A stretch of DNA of 64,000 nucleotides. Origin: Actibacterium lipolyticum (GTDB lineage Bacteria; Pseudomonadota; Alphaproteobacteria; Rhodobacterales; Rhodobacteraceae). The stretch spans positions 1,302,001-1,366,000 of the forward strand of contig NZ_FXYE01000001.1 of assembly GCF_900184935.1 (NCBI RefSeq), read 5' to 3'. The position numbers and the translations under genes were made by a program. The notes beneath the pieces are model-generated. The model worked only from the letters and a program-made list of their open reading frames with translations. It ran no database searches and had not been told where the DNA came from. This document shows positions 17,760 to 26,651 of this stretch, piece by piece (the first letter of the stretch is position 1; every line of letters starts with the position of its first letter).

Positions 17760-18964
17760 GGGTTGCGGATGATAGCGTCTGCCTTCAACTCGGCCAGATA
17801 GCTATCGGCATAGGACGTCAGTCGCTGGTTGAACAGACGTTGGCGGATGGCTTCACGATCCACGTCTTCGCCCAATTCAGCGGTGCGGCCACAAAGCATT
17901 AGAACCGACAGCACATTGCCCCGGTCCACCGTAACGCTTTCGCCTTCGTCCAGCTTGGCCAGTTCCAGCGCAAGGTCTTGGGGAAGCTCTGTCAAAGCAA
18001 GTGCCTGACGCACCAAGCGATCATCAGGAAGGCCCAAGGCGACGCCGTAAAGGTCATCACAGGTATCAACCTGATTACGCACATTTTCGGCCTCGGCCGT
18101 GTCACCAGCGGTCAAGAAGAACTGAGCGTATTCGATTGAAAGAGTTTCAGGCGCGGGCGCATCGGTTTCTTCAATCGCGCGCAGTTGGAACAGGGCAATC
18201 GCGTTTGGAACCGAAATTGGGTCCGTCACTTCGCCGGGGCCAAGCGACAGGACTTGTGATGCGATCGAAGGGGGCAGGTTGCCCAGATCAAGCCATTCGA
18301 TACGGCCACCTTGTCCGCGCGACCCTGAAAGGGAATACTGGCGCGCTGCCGCAGCAAAGGCCTGAGGTGTTTTGATTTGTCTGCTAAGGCGCTCTGCCAA
18401 GGCTTTGCTTTGTGCTTCGAATGCGGGGGTGTCTGCCCGTAGAATGATTTCAGAAAGCAACACACGCGCTGATCCCTGACGCGAGGACAGCGCAAGGGCG
18501 CGGTCAATCTCTGCTTCGGAAATCTGGGCGCGTGGGCCGAACCGTGCGCGCACAACTTCGCGCCAAGCGATGCCAGCGTGCACAAAGTCACGGAAGGTTT
18601 CTTGGGCGACACCGGCATTGCCGATCGCGGCGGTGAATTCCTCTAGCGAAAGATTTGCGCGTCCGGCAAATTCGCTCATCCCGGCAAGAATTTGTTCTTC
18701 TGGGGGCTGCACACCAATATCTTTTGCCGCATCAAGGCGCAGGCGATCTTCGATCAACCCGTCCAATGCGGCATCTTCCGTGCTGCCCGGGCTGTTCAGC
18801 AATTTCATGAACAGGATGCGCTGTTGCACCTCGTAATTCGTGACCGCGCGGTCATTCACGATCACACGCGGTGCGAAGGCGCCACTGTTTTGCGCCGCCG
18901 CAGGGCCGGAAAAGGAAACGAGGCCAACGCAAAGGGCACTCAGTAAGCGGGTCAGTCGGGTCAT
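17756..18964 (-). CDS. surA: periplasmic chaperone / peptidyl-prolyl isomerase SurA
   Basis: The 402-residue protein has a signal peptide (ending near AAAQ, residue 25), a SurA N-terminal chaperone domain (about 30-170), a parvulin PpiC domain (about 170-280, with VLLSEIILRADT and GGRIEWLDLGNLP) and a C-terminal helix. It escorts outer-membrane proteins across the periplasm. It lies between lptD, a known SurA client in E. coli, and pdxA, with 26 bp separating it from the lptD stop. Confidence 0.9.
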   Translation of the reverse strand: MTRLTRLLSALCVGLVSFSGPAAAQNSGAFAPRVIVNDRAVTNYEVQQRILFMKLLNSPGSTEDAALDGLIEDRLRLDAAKDIGVQPPEEQILAGMSEFAGRANLSLEEFTAAIGNAGVAQETFRDFVHAGIAWREVVRARFGPRAQISEAEIDRALALSSRQGSARVLLSEIILRADTPAFEAQSKALAERLSRQIKTPQAFAAAARQYSLSGSRGQGGRIEWLDLGNLPPSIASQVLSLGPGEVTDPISVPNAIALFQLRAIEETDAPAPETLSIEYAQFFLTAGDTAEAENVRNQVDTCDDLYGVALGLPDDRLVRQALALTELPQDLALELAKLDEGESVTVDRGNVLSVLMLCGRTAELGEDVDREAIRQRLFNQRLTSYADSYLAELKADAIIRNP

Positions 18965-18990
18965 TCTTGTGCCGTCCGTTCTGCTCTGTC

Positions 18991-21108
18991 TTATCGGGTG
19001 CAGCTGCGGGTGTAGGCGGTGTTGTCGCCCCCTGTGCCGAACCCGTTGAGGGATATTGTCAGACCGAAATCTGTCGTCGGCCTTACACTAGTCGAGGATG
19101 TGAAGCGGCGCGAGAGGGAAAGATCGACCGTAACGCATTCATTACGATACTCTAACCCAAGTCCTGCGCGTGCCGCACGTTCTGTCACGAAGTCATAGCG
19201 CCAGTCTATGTTTCCGGTCCAGTTTCGTTTCAGTCGATAAGAGGCATCCAAGAGCAACGCAGAGCTGTCCACGGTGCGATCTTCGGTAAAATTGGCCTCT
19301 TGCCAAACATAGCTGGAGGCAAGGTCCAACCGCTTGTAATCCCAATCGACGCGAAATTCGTTTCGGGTGAAGTTGAAAGCGTCATCAAAAACCGCGCGGT
19401 TTGTCAGCGACAGGTTTTCGGCTGTGTTCAGGTGCACCGCCGCCATCCAGTCGGAATTGATGCCGTCAAGGCCTGACCCAATGGAAAATTGGCTTAGGTT
19501 GCTTTCACGGAAAATGCGCCCGGCCGTTACCCCAACGGACCAGCCGGTTGGGTCATAACGCGTCCAACCGACACCGATATTGGCGCGCAGGCCTTGTTCA
19601 TAGGCATCTGTCCCCGGAAAGCGGTTCAGCGCGAAAAGGTTCCCTTCGTCAAACTCAACACTCAGGCTGTCCTCGTTGGGAATGCCGGTTGTGTCGGTCT
19701 TGCTCCAGACAAGTTGCGCGATGGGTTCCAGAATATGGGACGCGCCACTTGCGGTTTGCTTGGCCATTGGCCAACGCATTTCGACGCCTGCGAATGGCGC
19801 GCTGCGAAAGATCGGGTCGCTGTGCGCGCTGTCATCTTGAATGCCGTAATAGTCCAGCGACAGTTCACCCATCGCCCCCAGCAGCAATCCATTTGGCGCC
19901 ACCCAGTCGCGGCGCCAATTCACATTGCCGGAAAGCCGGGTAACGTCCCGCCCAACTATGTCTTCGCCGGATCGGCGGTTGAAGCCAAAGAACTCCAATT
20001 CCGTTTCGACGATCCCGCCAAGCGCGGTTGGTTCAAACCGACGCTGCCACGTTGCGTTGGTCACAAGGCCCGGCAAGGTGTTGTCGGCTTCGTCATCGCG
20101 CAATGAGGTGTAGTAAACCAAACCTGCGCCGATGTATTCGTCGCGTCGTGTCCGCGAAACGCGAAGAGGGCTGGCAAGCCTGTCAGCGTCAGAAATTCCA
20201 TAATCCAACAAATAGGCAGGATCGCTTACCGATTTTATCGCGAAGTCCAGCTTGAAGTCGCGGGGCAGGTCGAAGCTGCCTTCGGCAAACACGTACCGGC
20301 GAATTTCGCCTTTCACCAGATCATCGCGTGAGAACGCGCCATTCAGCTCTATCTCGCCACGCCGAAACGCTTTGCGAAATCGCAGCTCGACGGTTCGGGT
20401 CTGGCTTGTTGAAAAATAGGGGGTGACAGTCAAATCGGCGTGCTGGCCGAGTGTGATGAAATACGGAACCTTCAGCCCCGGTCCGAGGCTGTCTGTGATG
20501 CGAAGGCTGGGGATCAGAAAGCCGTTTGCCCGTTTCAGCGATGGGTCGGGCAGGCGCAGGCGCGGCAGATAGAAAACCGGCAGGCCCAGCAGTTCAAGGC
20601 GCGCATGATCGAAATAAAGCTGCTGCTCGTCCTCGTCATGGATGATGCGACTGGCGCGGATCTGCCAAAGCGGAATCTGACTGCCGTCACAGACCTTGCA
20701 TGACGATGCCACCGTCTTTTGCAGGACGGAATAGCGCCCGCCGACACGGTGAATCTCAGCGGCGGCAAGCTGCAATTGCTGATCAAGTACCAACCGGGCG
20801 GAACGTAAGATGCCATCGGTAAGGTCCGGTGCGAGGTCCGCGCTGGACGCCAGAAGGTAGGTGCCGTCTGCGGTCACGATTGTCATGGGGCCGTCGATCA
20901 ACAACCGGTCATTCGACTGATCGTATGTGATACGCGTCGCCTTTAGGCGATAGCCTTCGTACAGAACCTCAACATTGCCTTCGGCGATCAGTCGGTCGTT
21001 GCCGTCGACTGCGACGCGGTCAGCGATCAGCGTCGCGGGGACCTCTTGTGCCGTTGTCGCCATCGGCGCGAGCAGCATGAAAAGCGTTAGGGCAAGACGG
21101 CGAAACAT
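18991..21108 (-). CDS. lptD: LPS-assembly outer-membrane protein LptD
   Basis: Starting at MFRRLALTLFMLLAP (21108) gives a 705-residue protein with a signal peptide, an N-terminal OstA-like beta-jellyroll (residues about 25-130, ATLIADRVAVDGNDRLIAEG) and a large C-terminal barrel domain. Together with LptE it inserts lipopolysaccharide into the outer leaflet. Cys residues near TVASSCKVCDG could form disulfides. The start shares one base with the lptG stop (TAATG), so a longer frame reaching 21174 is rejected. Confidence 0.93.
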   Translation of the reverse strand: MFRRLALTLFMLLAPMATTAQEVPATLIADRVAVDGNDRLIAEGNVEVLYEGYRLKATRITYDQSNDRLLIDGPMTIVTADGTYLLASSADLAPDLTDGILRSARLVLDQQLQLAAAEIHRVGGRYSVLQKTVASSCKVCDGSQIPLWQIRASRIIHDEDEQQLYFDHARLELLGLPVFYLPRLRLPDPSLKRANGFLIPSLRITDSLGPGLKVPYFITLGQHADLTVTPYFSTSQTRTVELRFRKAFRRGEIELNGAFSRDDLVKGEIRRYVFAEGSFDLPRDFKLDFAIKSVSDPAYLLDYGISDADRLASPLRVSRTRRDEYIGAGLVYYTSLRDDEADNTLPGLVTNATWQRRFEPTALGGIVETELEFFGFNRRSGEDIVGRDVTRLSGNVNWRRDWVAPNGLLLGAMGELSLDYYGIQDDSAHSDPIFRSAPFAGVEMRWPMAKQTASGASHILEPIAQLVWSKTDTTGIPNEDSLSVEFDEGNLFALNRFPGTDAYEQGLRANIGVGWTRYDPTGWSVGVTAGRIFRESNLSQFSIGSGLDGINSDWMAAVHLNTAENLSLTNRAVFDDAFNFTRNEFRVDWDYKRLDLASSYVWQEANFTEDRTVDSSALLLDASYRLKRNWTGNIDWRYDFVTERAARAGLGLEYRNECVTVDLSLSRRFTSSTSVRPTTDFGLTISLNGFGTGGDNTAYTRSCTR

Positions 21109-22208
21109 TAACCGTCCTCCAGGTGCAGAAGCAGGCCCAGTGACATCAGAATGCCGACAAAGGGCGGGCTCCACGCGGCAAGAGCAACGGGAATCTGGCC
21201 GTTTTCGCCCATCACCTGCGCAAAGTTACGTAGGAAGAACAGCGAAAGCCCAAGCCCAAGGGCAAACATAACCATGGTGCCGGTTTTGCCAAATCGAGTG
21301 TGACGCATCGTGAACCCTGCCGCAATCAGTACCATCGCGACATAGACCATCGGAACGGCCAATTCCATCTGGAACCAGACCCGGTGCTTCAATGCGGAAA
21401 ACCCAGCGCGTTCAAGGCTGTTGATGAAATCTGGAAGCTCCCAGATTGGGATCGCAGCGGGTGTACCAAAACTGTCGCGAATGCGATCCGCCGTAAGATC
21501 AGAGGGCAGGGACAGCGTGTCATAAAGCGTCGCATCGCGTTCGGGGTTCGCATCGGGGTCCGACAGAATCCAGCGTTTTGCTTTGATAATTTGCCACGCC
21601 CCATTCACCAGTTCCGCGCTTTCCGCCTCGATCCTGAAAATCGGACCAGAGGAAAGGCTGAACGCGATAAAGCTGACATCAAAAAGTTCGGTGCCATCCA
21701 AATTCGCGCGATCCGCGCGGATCACCATCTGCGCGCCTTCACCACCTTGGCGCAGCCACAGCCCCTCGCGGCTGATTGACAAAACGCTGCTGGTGCCGCG
21801 TTTGTAGGTGTTCGAAAGGCTTTCGTATTTCTTTGCCGTTGCCGCGACCAGTGGGTTCAGCACGGCAATGGTAAGGCACCCAGCAATCAGCGCGGTAATC
21901 ACGGGCGCGATCAAACTGCGCAATGCCGAACGACCCGACGCACGCGTCACCACAAGTTCCGAAGTGCGCGCAAGACCAAGGAACAGCATCAACGTGGAAA
22001 GCATCACGATCAGCGGCAAAATGCGATAGATCCCGGAAGGCGCGTTTAACGCTGCCAAGCCAAGGGCCTGTGTGAATGTGATCGTCCCGATTTCGAATTT
22101 GCGGATCTGATCAACCACATCCAGCAACAGCATGATTGTTAGGAACAGCGCAAATACTGCAAACAGGGAAAAGGCGAACTTGCGCGCAAAATAGATGTGC
22201 AACCTCAT
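21108..22208 (-). CDS. lptG: LPS export ABC transporter permease LptG
   Basis: Starting at MRLHIYFARKFAFSLF (22208) gives a 366-residue YjgP/YjgQ-family permease with six membrane helices, three at each end, around a periplasmic beta-jellyroll. With LptF and the LptB ATPase it extracts LPS from the inner membrane. The start overlaps the lptF stop (ATGA). It is the second gene of the conserved lptF-lptG-lptD unit. Confidence 0.92.
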   Translation of the reverse strand: MRLHIYFARKFAFSLFAVFALFLTIMLLLDVVDQIRKFEIGTITFTQALGLAALNAPSGIYRILPLIVMLSTLMLFLGLARTSELVVTRASGRSALRSLIAPVITALIAGCLTIAVLNPLVAATAKKYESLSNTYKRGTSSVLSISREGLWLRQGGEGAQMVIRADRANLDGTELFDVSFIAFSLSSGPIFRIEAESAELVNGAWQIIKAKRWILSDPDANPERDATLYDTLSLPSDLTADRIRDSFGTPAAIPIWELPDFINSLERAGFSALKHRVWFQMELAVPMVYVAMVLIAAGFTMRHTRFGKTGTMVMFALGLGLSLFFLRNFAQVMGENGQIPVALAAWSPPFVGILMSLGLLLHLEDG

Positions 22209-23326
22209 GCGGCTGTCTCCTTCCGGCGGAACAGACCGGGATAGTTGCTGATCCACAAAAGGCCCATCGCAAACAATACGCCAGCGATAGGGGGGATATA
22301 GACGGCGGGCCACAAGGTTGGGCCTTTGCGCGCAACATCAGCCATCGCATTGTCCAGCAGCTGAAGAACAATCAGCAAAAACACCGCCAACAAGACCTGC
22401 CGCCACACGCCAAATCGGCTGAACCCGCCAAGAATCAAGGCGGCGAATCCGATAAGCGGGCCTGCCACCGCAAGAAACGGCTGCGCAATACGGGCGTGTG
22501 CTTCGTAAAGGAAACTTGCCGGGGTTTCGCGGGTTTCGGTCAACAACTCGGGCGCGACGCTAAGCAGTTCGGGTGTTGAAAGCTCTTCGATCGCACGACG
22601 CCCGCCGCCGCGCGAAATGATAAGCCCAGCAATGTCATAGACCGAATCTTTAAACCGTGTGGTCGACAACTGCTGCCCCTCATAGCGAAGGGTTTGCGCC
22701 ATGCCGTCAAACATCACCAGTTTCGGCCCCTCATCGTCGGGCACCAACAAAGAGCGTTCGGCGGTATAAGTGGTGCGCCGTGCCGGATCACGCGCATCCG
22801 AAAGGAAGATATCCAACAGTTCACCGTCGGCCGTGATTTCGCGAATATAAAAGGTGATCCCGGTGGCAGGATGAAGGAACTGCCCCTCGGTCAATAGGCG
22901 CGAGGTGATGTTTTCAGCGATCTCTGCCTTTTTCGATGAAAGCTCTGCCCGGCTGGCGGGAACCAGAAAATGGTTCAGCAACGCGACCAAAAGGGCCACC
23001 ATCAGGCCAAAAACAAACACGGGCCGTGCCAAGCGGAACCCGGAATATCCCATCGCCTGAACAACAACCAATTCGCTTTCAGAGGTCAGGCGGTTGATCA
23101 CATAGACGGTCGCCGCGAATGCCGACACCGGCAGGACAAGCCGGATGACATTGGGCAGGGCAAGTGCGGTGATTTCTAGGAACACAGATGCGCTTTGCCC
23201 GTCACCGATCAATTGGTCGAACAAAAGCACCGCCCGGTTCACCCAATAGATGGATACCAGCACAAGCGAAAAAAAGCCGAAAAGCACTGTCAGTTGCGAC
23301 AGCAGGTATCGGTCGAATTTTGACAC
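22205..23326 (-). CDS. lptF: LPS export ABC transporter permease LptF
   Basis: The 373-residue protein starts MSKFDRYLLSQLTVLFGFFSLVLVS and has the LptF layout of paired three-helix bundles flanking a periplasmic domain (about 110-265, with LTEGQFLHPATGITFYIREI). It forms the inner-membrane LPS extractor with LptG. It is the first gene of the unit, divergent from pepA across 128 bp that must hold both promoters. Confidence 0.92.
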   Translation of the reverse strand: MSKFDRYLLSQLTVLFGFFSLVLVSIYWVNRAVLLFDQLIGDGQSASVFLEITALALPNVIRLVLPVSAFAATVYVINRLTSESELVVVQAMGYSGFRLARPVFVFGLMVALLVALLNHFLVPASRAELSSKKAEIAENITSRLLTEGQFLHPATGITFYIREITADGELLDIFLSDARDPARRTTYTAERSLLVPDDEGPKLVMFDGMAQTLRYEGQQLSTTRFKDSVYDIAGLIISRGGGRRAIEELSTPELLSVAPELLTETRETPASFLYEAHARIAQPFLAVAGPLIGFAALILGGFSRFGVWRQVLLAVFLLIVLQLLDNAMADVARKGPTLWPAVYIPPIAGVLFAMGLLWISNYPGLFRRKETAA

Positions 23327-23454
23327 GCAGTCCCCCCAAGGGCCCTATGAAACGCAACCGACCGTAGACCAATTGTCGGGCGCCGAAAACTGCTATCTGG
23401 TCAAGTGAGCGGGCAAGGGCTAGGTAAGTTGCTAAATGTCAAAGGAGAGCGCCA

Positions 23455-24924
23455 ATGACCACGCCGACAGGGATCACCTTTTCCGAAACTGATTTGGATG
23501 CGATTGCGACCGCTGAAGGGCGCGTTGCAGTTCTTGTCACAGAGGATGGCAAACTTGATCCGTCGGGGCGTCGTGTGAACAAACTGGCCCGCGGTGCGGT
23601 GGCGCGGTTCGTTGAAAGCGATGCGTTCGGCAAGATGAAATCGGGTGATGTAAAGCCATTGGCCTATCCAGTAGGGATGGCCGCGGAGGCGATCGACGTG
23701 GTGCGCCTTGAACGCCGCCCAAGCGTTGAAAATGCGCGCAAGGCCGGCGCAGCACTTGCCAAGCTGCAAGGGGCGGCGAACCATCTTGTTCTTGCTGGCA
23801 GCAACACGCGGGCCGCGGATGTTTCCTTTGGTTATGCGCTGCGCTGCTATGATTTCAACATCCACAAGACCAGTGAAAAGACGGTGCCGGGCAGCGTCAC
23901 ATTCATGGCTACAAAGCCAGAAGAGGTCGCTGCGGCCGCCTCTCCGATGGCTGCAGTTGCAGAGGGCGTCTTCTTTACCCGCGACCTGACAAACGAGCCT
24001 GCGAACGTGCTAACGACCGATGATTTCGCCGCACGGCTTGCCGCGATGCAAGAGCTTGGTCTGGAGGTCGAAATCTTGGAAGAGGCCGATCTTGAAAAGC
24101 TTGGCATGGGGATGCTGCTGTCCGTCGGCCAAGGGTCCGTCAGCCCGTCAAAGGTTGTCGTCATGCATTGGAATGGCGGCAAAAAAGGCGATGCGCCTTT
24201 CGCGCTGGTTGGCAAAGGCGTGGTCTTTGATACCGGCGGTATCTCGCTGAAACCTTCGCTGGGCATGGAAGACATGACGATGGACATGGGCGGGGCTGGC
24301 GTGGTTGCCGGTGTGATGCGCACTTTGGCTTTGCGTAAGGCTAAGGCCAATGTGGTTGGCTTGGTCGGCCTTGTCGAAAACATGCCTTCGGGCGAAGCGA
24401 CGCGGCCCGGCGACATCGTCACCTCGATGAAGGGGGACACTGTTGAGGTGATTAACACCGACGCAGAAGGGCGTTTGGTTCTGGGCGATGTCCTTTGGTA
24501 CACGCAAGAGCGGTTCAAGCCTGCTGCGATGGTAAACCTTGCCACGCTGACCGGTGCCGTGATCATCGGGCTGGGCCACGAAAACGCCGGCGTCTTTTCC
24601 AACGATGACGACATCTGCGACGCCTTCCTGAACGCCGCCAGTGCCGAGGGAGAGGGCGCATGGCGTCTGCCGCTGTCGCCAGCCTATGAAAAGCTGATTG
24701 ATAGCAAGATCGCCGACATCAAAAATTCTGGCGGTCGCACGGCTGGGTCGATCACAGCGGCGCAGTTCCTAAAGCGGTTCGTGAAAGAGGACTGCCCATG
24801 GATCCATCTGGACATCGCGGGTGTCGCAAGTGTCAAAACCGATCTGACCCTGTCCCCCAAAGGTGCGACTGGCTGGGGTGTTATGGCATTGGATCGTTTG
24901 GTTCGTGATCGTTTCGAAGGCTGA
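23455..24924 (+). CDS. pepA: leucyl aminopeptidase (M17)
   Basis: The 489-residue protein is a cytosolic M17 aminopeptidase with a binuclear zinc or manganese site. The metal and catalytic segments VGKGVVFDTGGISLKPS, MDMGGAGVV and the diagnostic NTDAEGRLVLGD are all intact. The N-terminal 160 residues form the usual oligomerisation and, in E. coli, DNA-binding domain. GGAGAG precedes the ATG. Its stop overlaps the holC start. Confidence 0.93.
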   Translation: MTTPTGITFSETDLDAIATAEGRVAVLVTEDGKLDPSGRRVNKLARGAVARFVESDAFGKMKSGDVKPLAYPVGMAAEAIDVVRLERRPSVENARKAGAALAKLQGAANHLVLAGSNTRAADVSFGYALRCYDFNIHKTSEKTVPGSVTFMATKPEEVAAAASPMAAVAEGVFFTRDLTNEPANVLTTDDFAARLAAMQELGLEVEILEEADLEKLGMGMLLSVGQGSVSPSKVVVMHWNGGKKGDAPFALVGKGVVFDTGGISLKPSLGMEDMTMDMGGAGVVAGVMRTLALRKAKANVVGLVGLVENMPSGEATRPGDIVTSMKGDTVEVINTDAEGRLVLGDVLWYTQERFKPAAMVNLATLTGAVIIGLGHENAGVFSNDDDICDAFLNAASAEGEGAWRLPLSPAYEKLIDSKIADIKNSGGRTAGSITAAQFLKRFVKEDCPWIHLDIAGVASVKTDLTLSPKGATGWGVMALDRLVRDRFEG

Positions 24925-25397
24925 TGGGCAACGCGCTATTTTATCACCTAACACGTCACCCGTTAGAGGTGACGCTGCCCATGCTGCTAGAGAAATCTTT
25001 GGCGGCGGGGTGGCGGGTGGCTGTGCGCGGTACGTCTGATCAACGGCTTAAGTGGCTTGATGAACGTCTTTGGCTTGGCCCGGAAGAGGGGTTTCTGCCC
25101 CACGGTGTTTCTGGGTCGGGCTTTGATGCCGATCAGCCCATTTTGCTAACCAAAGAGGCCGAAATTCCCAACGCAGCGGCCTGTCTGATGGCCGTCGATG
25201 GCGCAGAGGTTACTTCGGAAGAGGTAAGCGCACTGGAACGCGTTTGTATTCTGTTTGATGGGAATGACGAAGGCGCTGTGAACCGGGCGCGTGGCCAATG
25301 GAAGGCGCTGACTGGCGCGGGCGTTGCGGCGCAGTATTGGTCCGAAGAAACTGGTCGGTGGGCGAAAAAGGCCGAAAGCGGGGCGTCAGCGGGTTAG
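24924..25397 (+). CDS. holC: DNA polymerase III chi subunit
   Basis: The 157-residue protein starts MGNALFYHLTRHPLEVTLPMLLEK and contains RGTSDQRLKWLDERLW, characteristic of HolC, which links the clamp loader to SSB. The pepA-holC arrangement is widespread. It shares one base with the pepA stop and overlaps the 3' end of the convergent protease gene by 12 bp. Confidence 0.9.
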   Translation: MGNALFYHLTRHPLEVTLPMLLEKSLAAGWRVAVRGTSDQRLKWLDERLWLGPEEGFLPHGVSGSGFDADQPILLTKEAEIPNAAACLMAVDGAEVTSEEVSALERVCILFDGNDEGAVNRARGQWKALTGAGVAAQYWSEETGRWAKKAESGASAG

Positions 25398-25967
25398 AAC
25401 CAGCAGGTCCCGCGTGATCTCCATCTTTTCGAACCGCTGAAGATAGCTCATCCCCAACAGGGATGTATCCATTTCGCCGCCGTTCACCCAAGCCCGCACA
25501 TTTACATCAACCAAAGCGCCAAGTTGAACGTCGCGCAGTTTGACGCGCGCGGTTTTCACAACGCCATTCGCGGTGCGTGCTTCGCTGGTGAATGCAAGGT
25601 CAGAGGTATCAAGCCCGGCTTTCTTTGCGTCTTCTGGTGTCAGGACCACTTCGCTTGCGCCGGTATCGACGACAAACCGAAGCGGCGCGTCGTTGACGGA
25701 AAGCGTAAGATAGAAATGCCCGTCCGGGGCGCGGGGAACCTCTACGCGGCCTTGTTCTGCAAAGACGGCCTGTCGCGGAATGACCGTGTTGCGAATGTCT
25801 GACCACAGGCCGATACCCGCGATCACGCCCACAAAGATCAGGCCCCACACGGCGGCCTGCTGTACGACTTTGCCAAGCCGGTCACGGTTCTGCACAAGGA
25901 AATAGCCAAGGATGGCCCCAAGCAGCAGCACCAGATAAATCATTCGGCCGTAATCATCGCCCTGCAT
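25386..25967 (-). CDS. membrane-anchored retropepsin-like aspartic protease
   Basis: The 193-residue protein has two hydrophobic helices (about 9-25 and 37-55), followed by a single retropepsin-type lobe with DTGAS at 101-105 and LLGMSYLQRF near 173. It fits the TIGR02281 clan AA family, in which two chains dimerise to build the active site, probably in the periplasm. The substrate is unknown. It overlaps holC tail-to-tail. Confidence 0.85.
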   Translation of the reverse strand: MQGDDYGRMIYLVLLLGAILGYFLVQNRDRLGKVVQQAAVWGLIFVGVIAGIGLWSDIRNTVIPRQAVFAEQGRVEVPRAPDGHFYLTLSVNDAPLRFVVDTGASEVVLTPEDAKKAGLDTSDLAFTSEARTANGVVKTARVKLRDVQLGALVDVNVRAWVNGGEMDTSLLGMSYLQRFEKMEITRDLLVLTR

Positions 25968-26027
25968 GTGTCACCCGTTTTCGCGTTCTGCTGTTAATGT
26001 AGGGAGTTTGTCGCGAATTGGGAGGGG

Positions 26028-26648
26028 TCAAACCGGCGCTAGGCCAAGATCAGCCAAGCCATCCAGCACGAATTGAACCGACAAGGCCGCCAGCAACATG
26101 CCCAACAGGCGCGTTACAACGTTGATACCGGTCTTTCCCAAGGCGCGCTCCAAAAGGCCTGCGGTCAGGAACATGACCAAGACCAGACCGATCACCACCG
26201 CCATGATCAAATGAATGAACACGATTGCCGCGAAATCGCCCTGAACTTCGCCAGTCAGCAGGATCATCGTCGCCATTGAACCGGGCCCAGCGATCAGCGG
26301 GGTCGCAAGTGGAAAAACAGAGGGGTCGGGGCGTTCTTCTTCGGTTTGATCCTCGCGCCGCTTGCTGCGGCGTTCGAACAACATATCAAGCGCGGTCAGG
26401 AACAACAGGATGCCCCCCGCGATGCGGAAGGCCGGCATAGAGATGCCGACAAACCCAAGCACAGCTTCGCCCAACACGCCGAACAAGGTCAGCAGGCCAA
26501 TGGCAATGCCCGCCGCCCGCATTGCCACAGCGCGTCGTTCGTGACTGGTCATCCCATGGGTGATGGCAACGAAAAGCGGCGCAAGCCCGATCGGGTCGAT
26601 GATCACGAACAGCGTGACAAAAGCGCTGATATAGAAGGTAAGTTCCAT
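26028..26648 (-). CDS. MarC-family inner-membrane protein
   Basis: The 206-residue protein has six hydrophobic segments and MarC-type signatures (FVIIDPIGLAPLFVAITHG near 14, FRIAGGILLFLTALDML near 74, PLATPLIAGPGSMATMI near 112). A charged cytoplasmic loop (ERRSKRREDQTEEE) lies in the middle. MarC proteins are distant transporter-like proteins of unsettled function and, despite the name, are not multidrug exporters in E. coli. It follows the ABC-F gene on the same strand with a 3-base gap. Confidence 0.88.
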   Translation of the reverse strand: MELTFYISAFVTLFVIIDPIGLAPLFVAITHGMTSHERRAVAMRAAGIAIGLLTLFGVLGEAVLGFVGISMPAFRIAGGILLFLTALDMLFERRSKRREDQTEEERPDPSVFPLATPLIAGPGSMATMILLTGEVQGDFAAIVFIHLIMAVVIGLVLVMFLTAGLLERALGKTGINVVTRLLGMLLAALSVQFVLDGLADLGLAPV

Positions 26649-26651
26649 TGC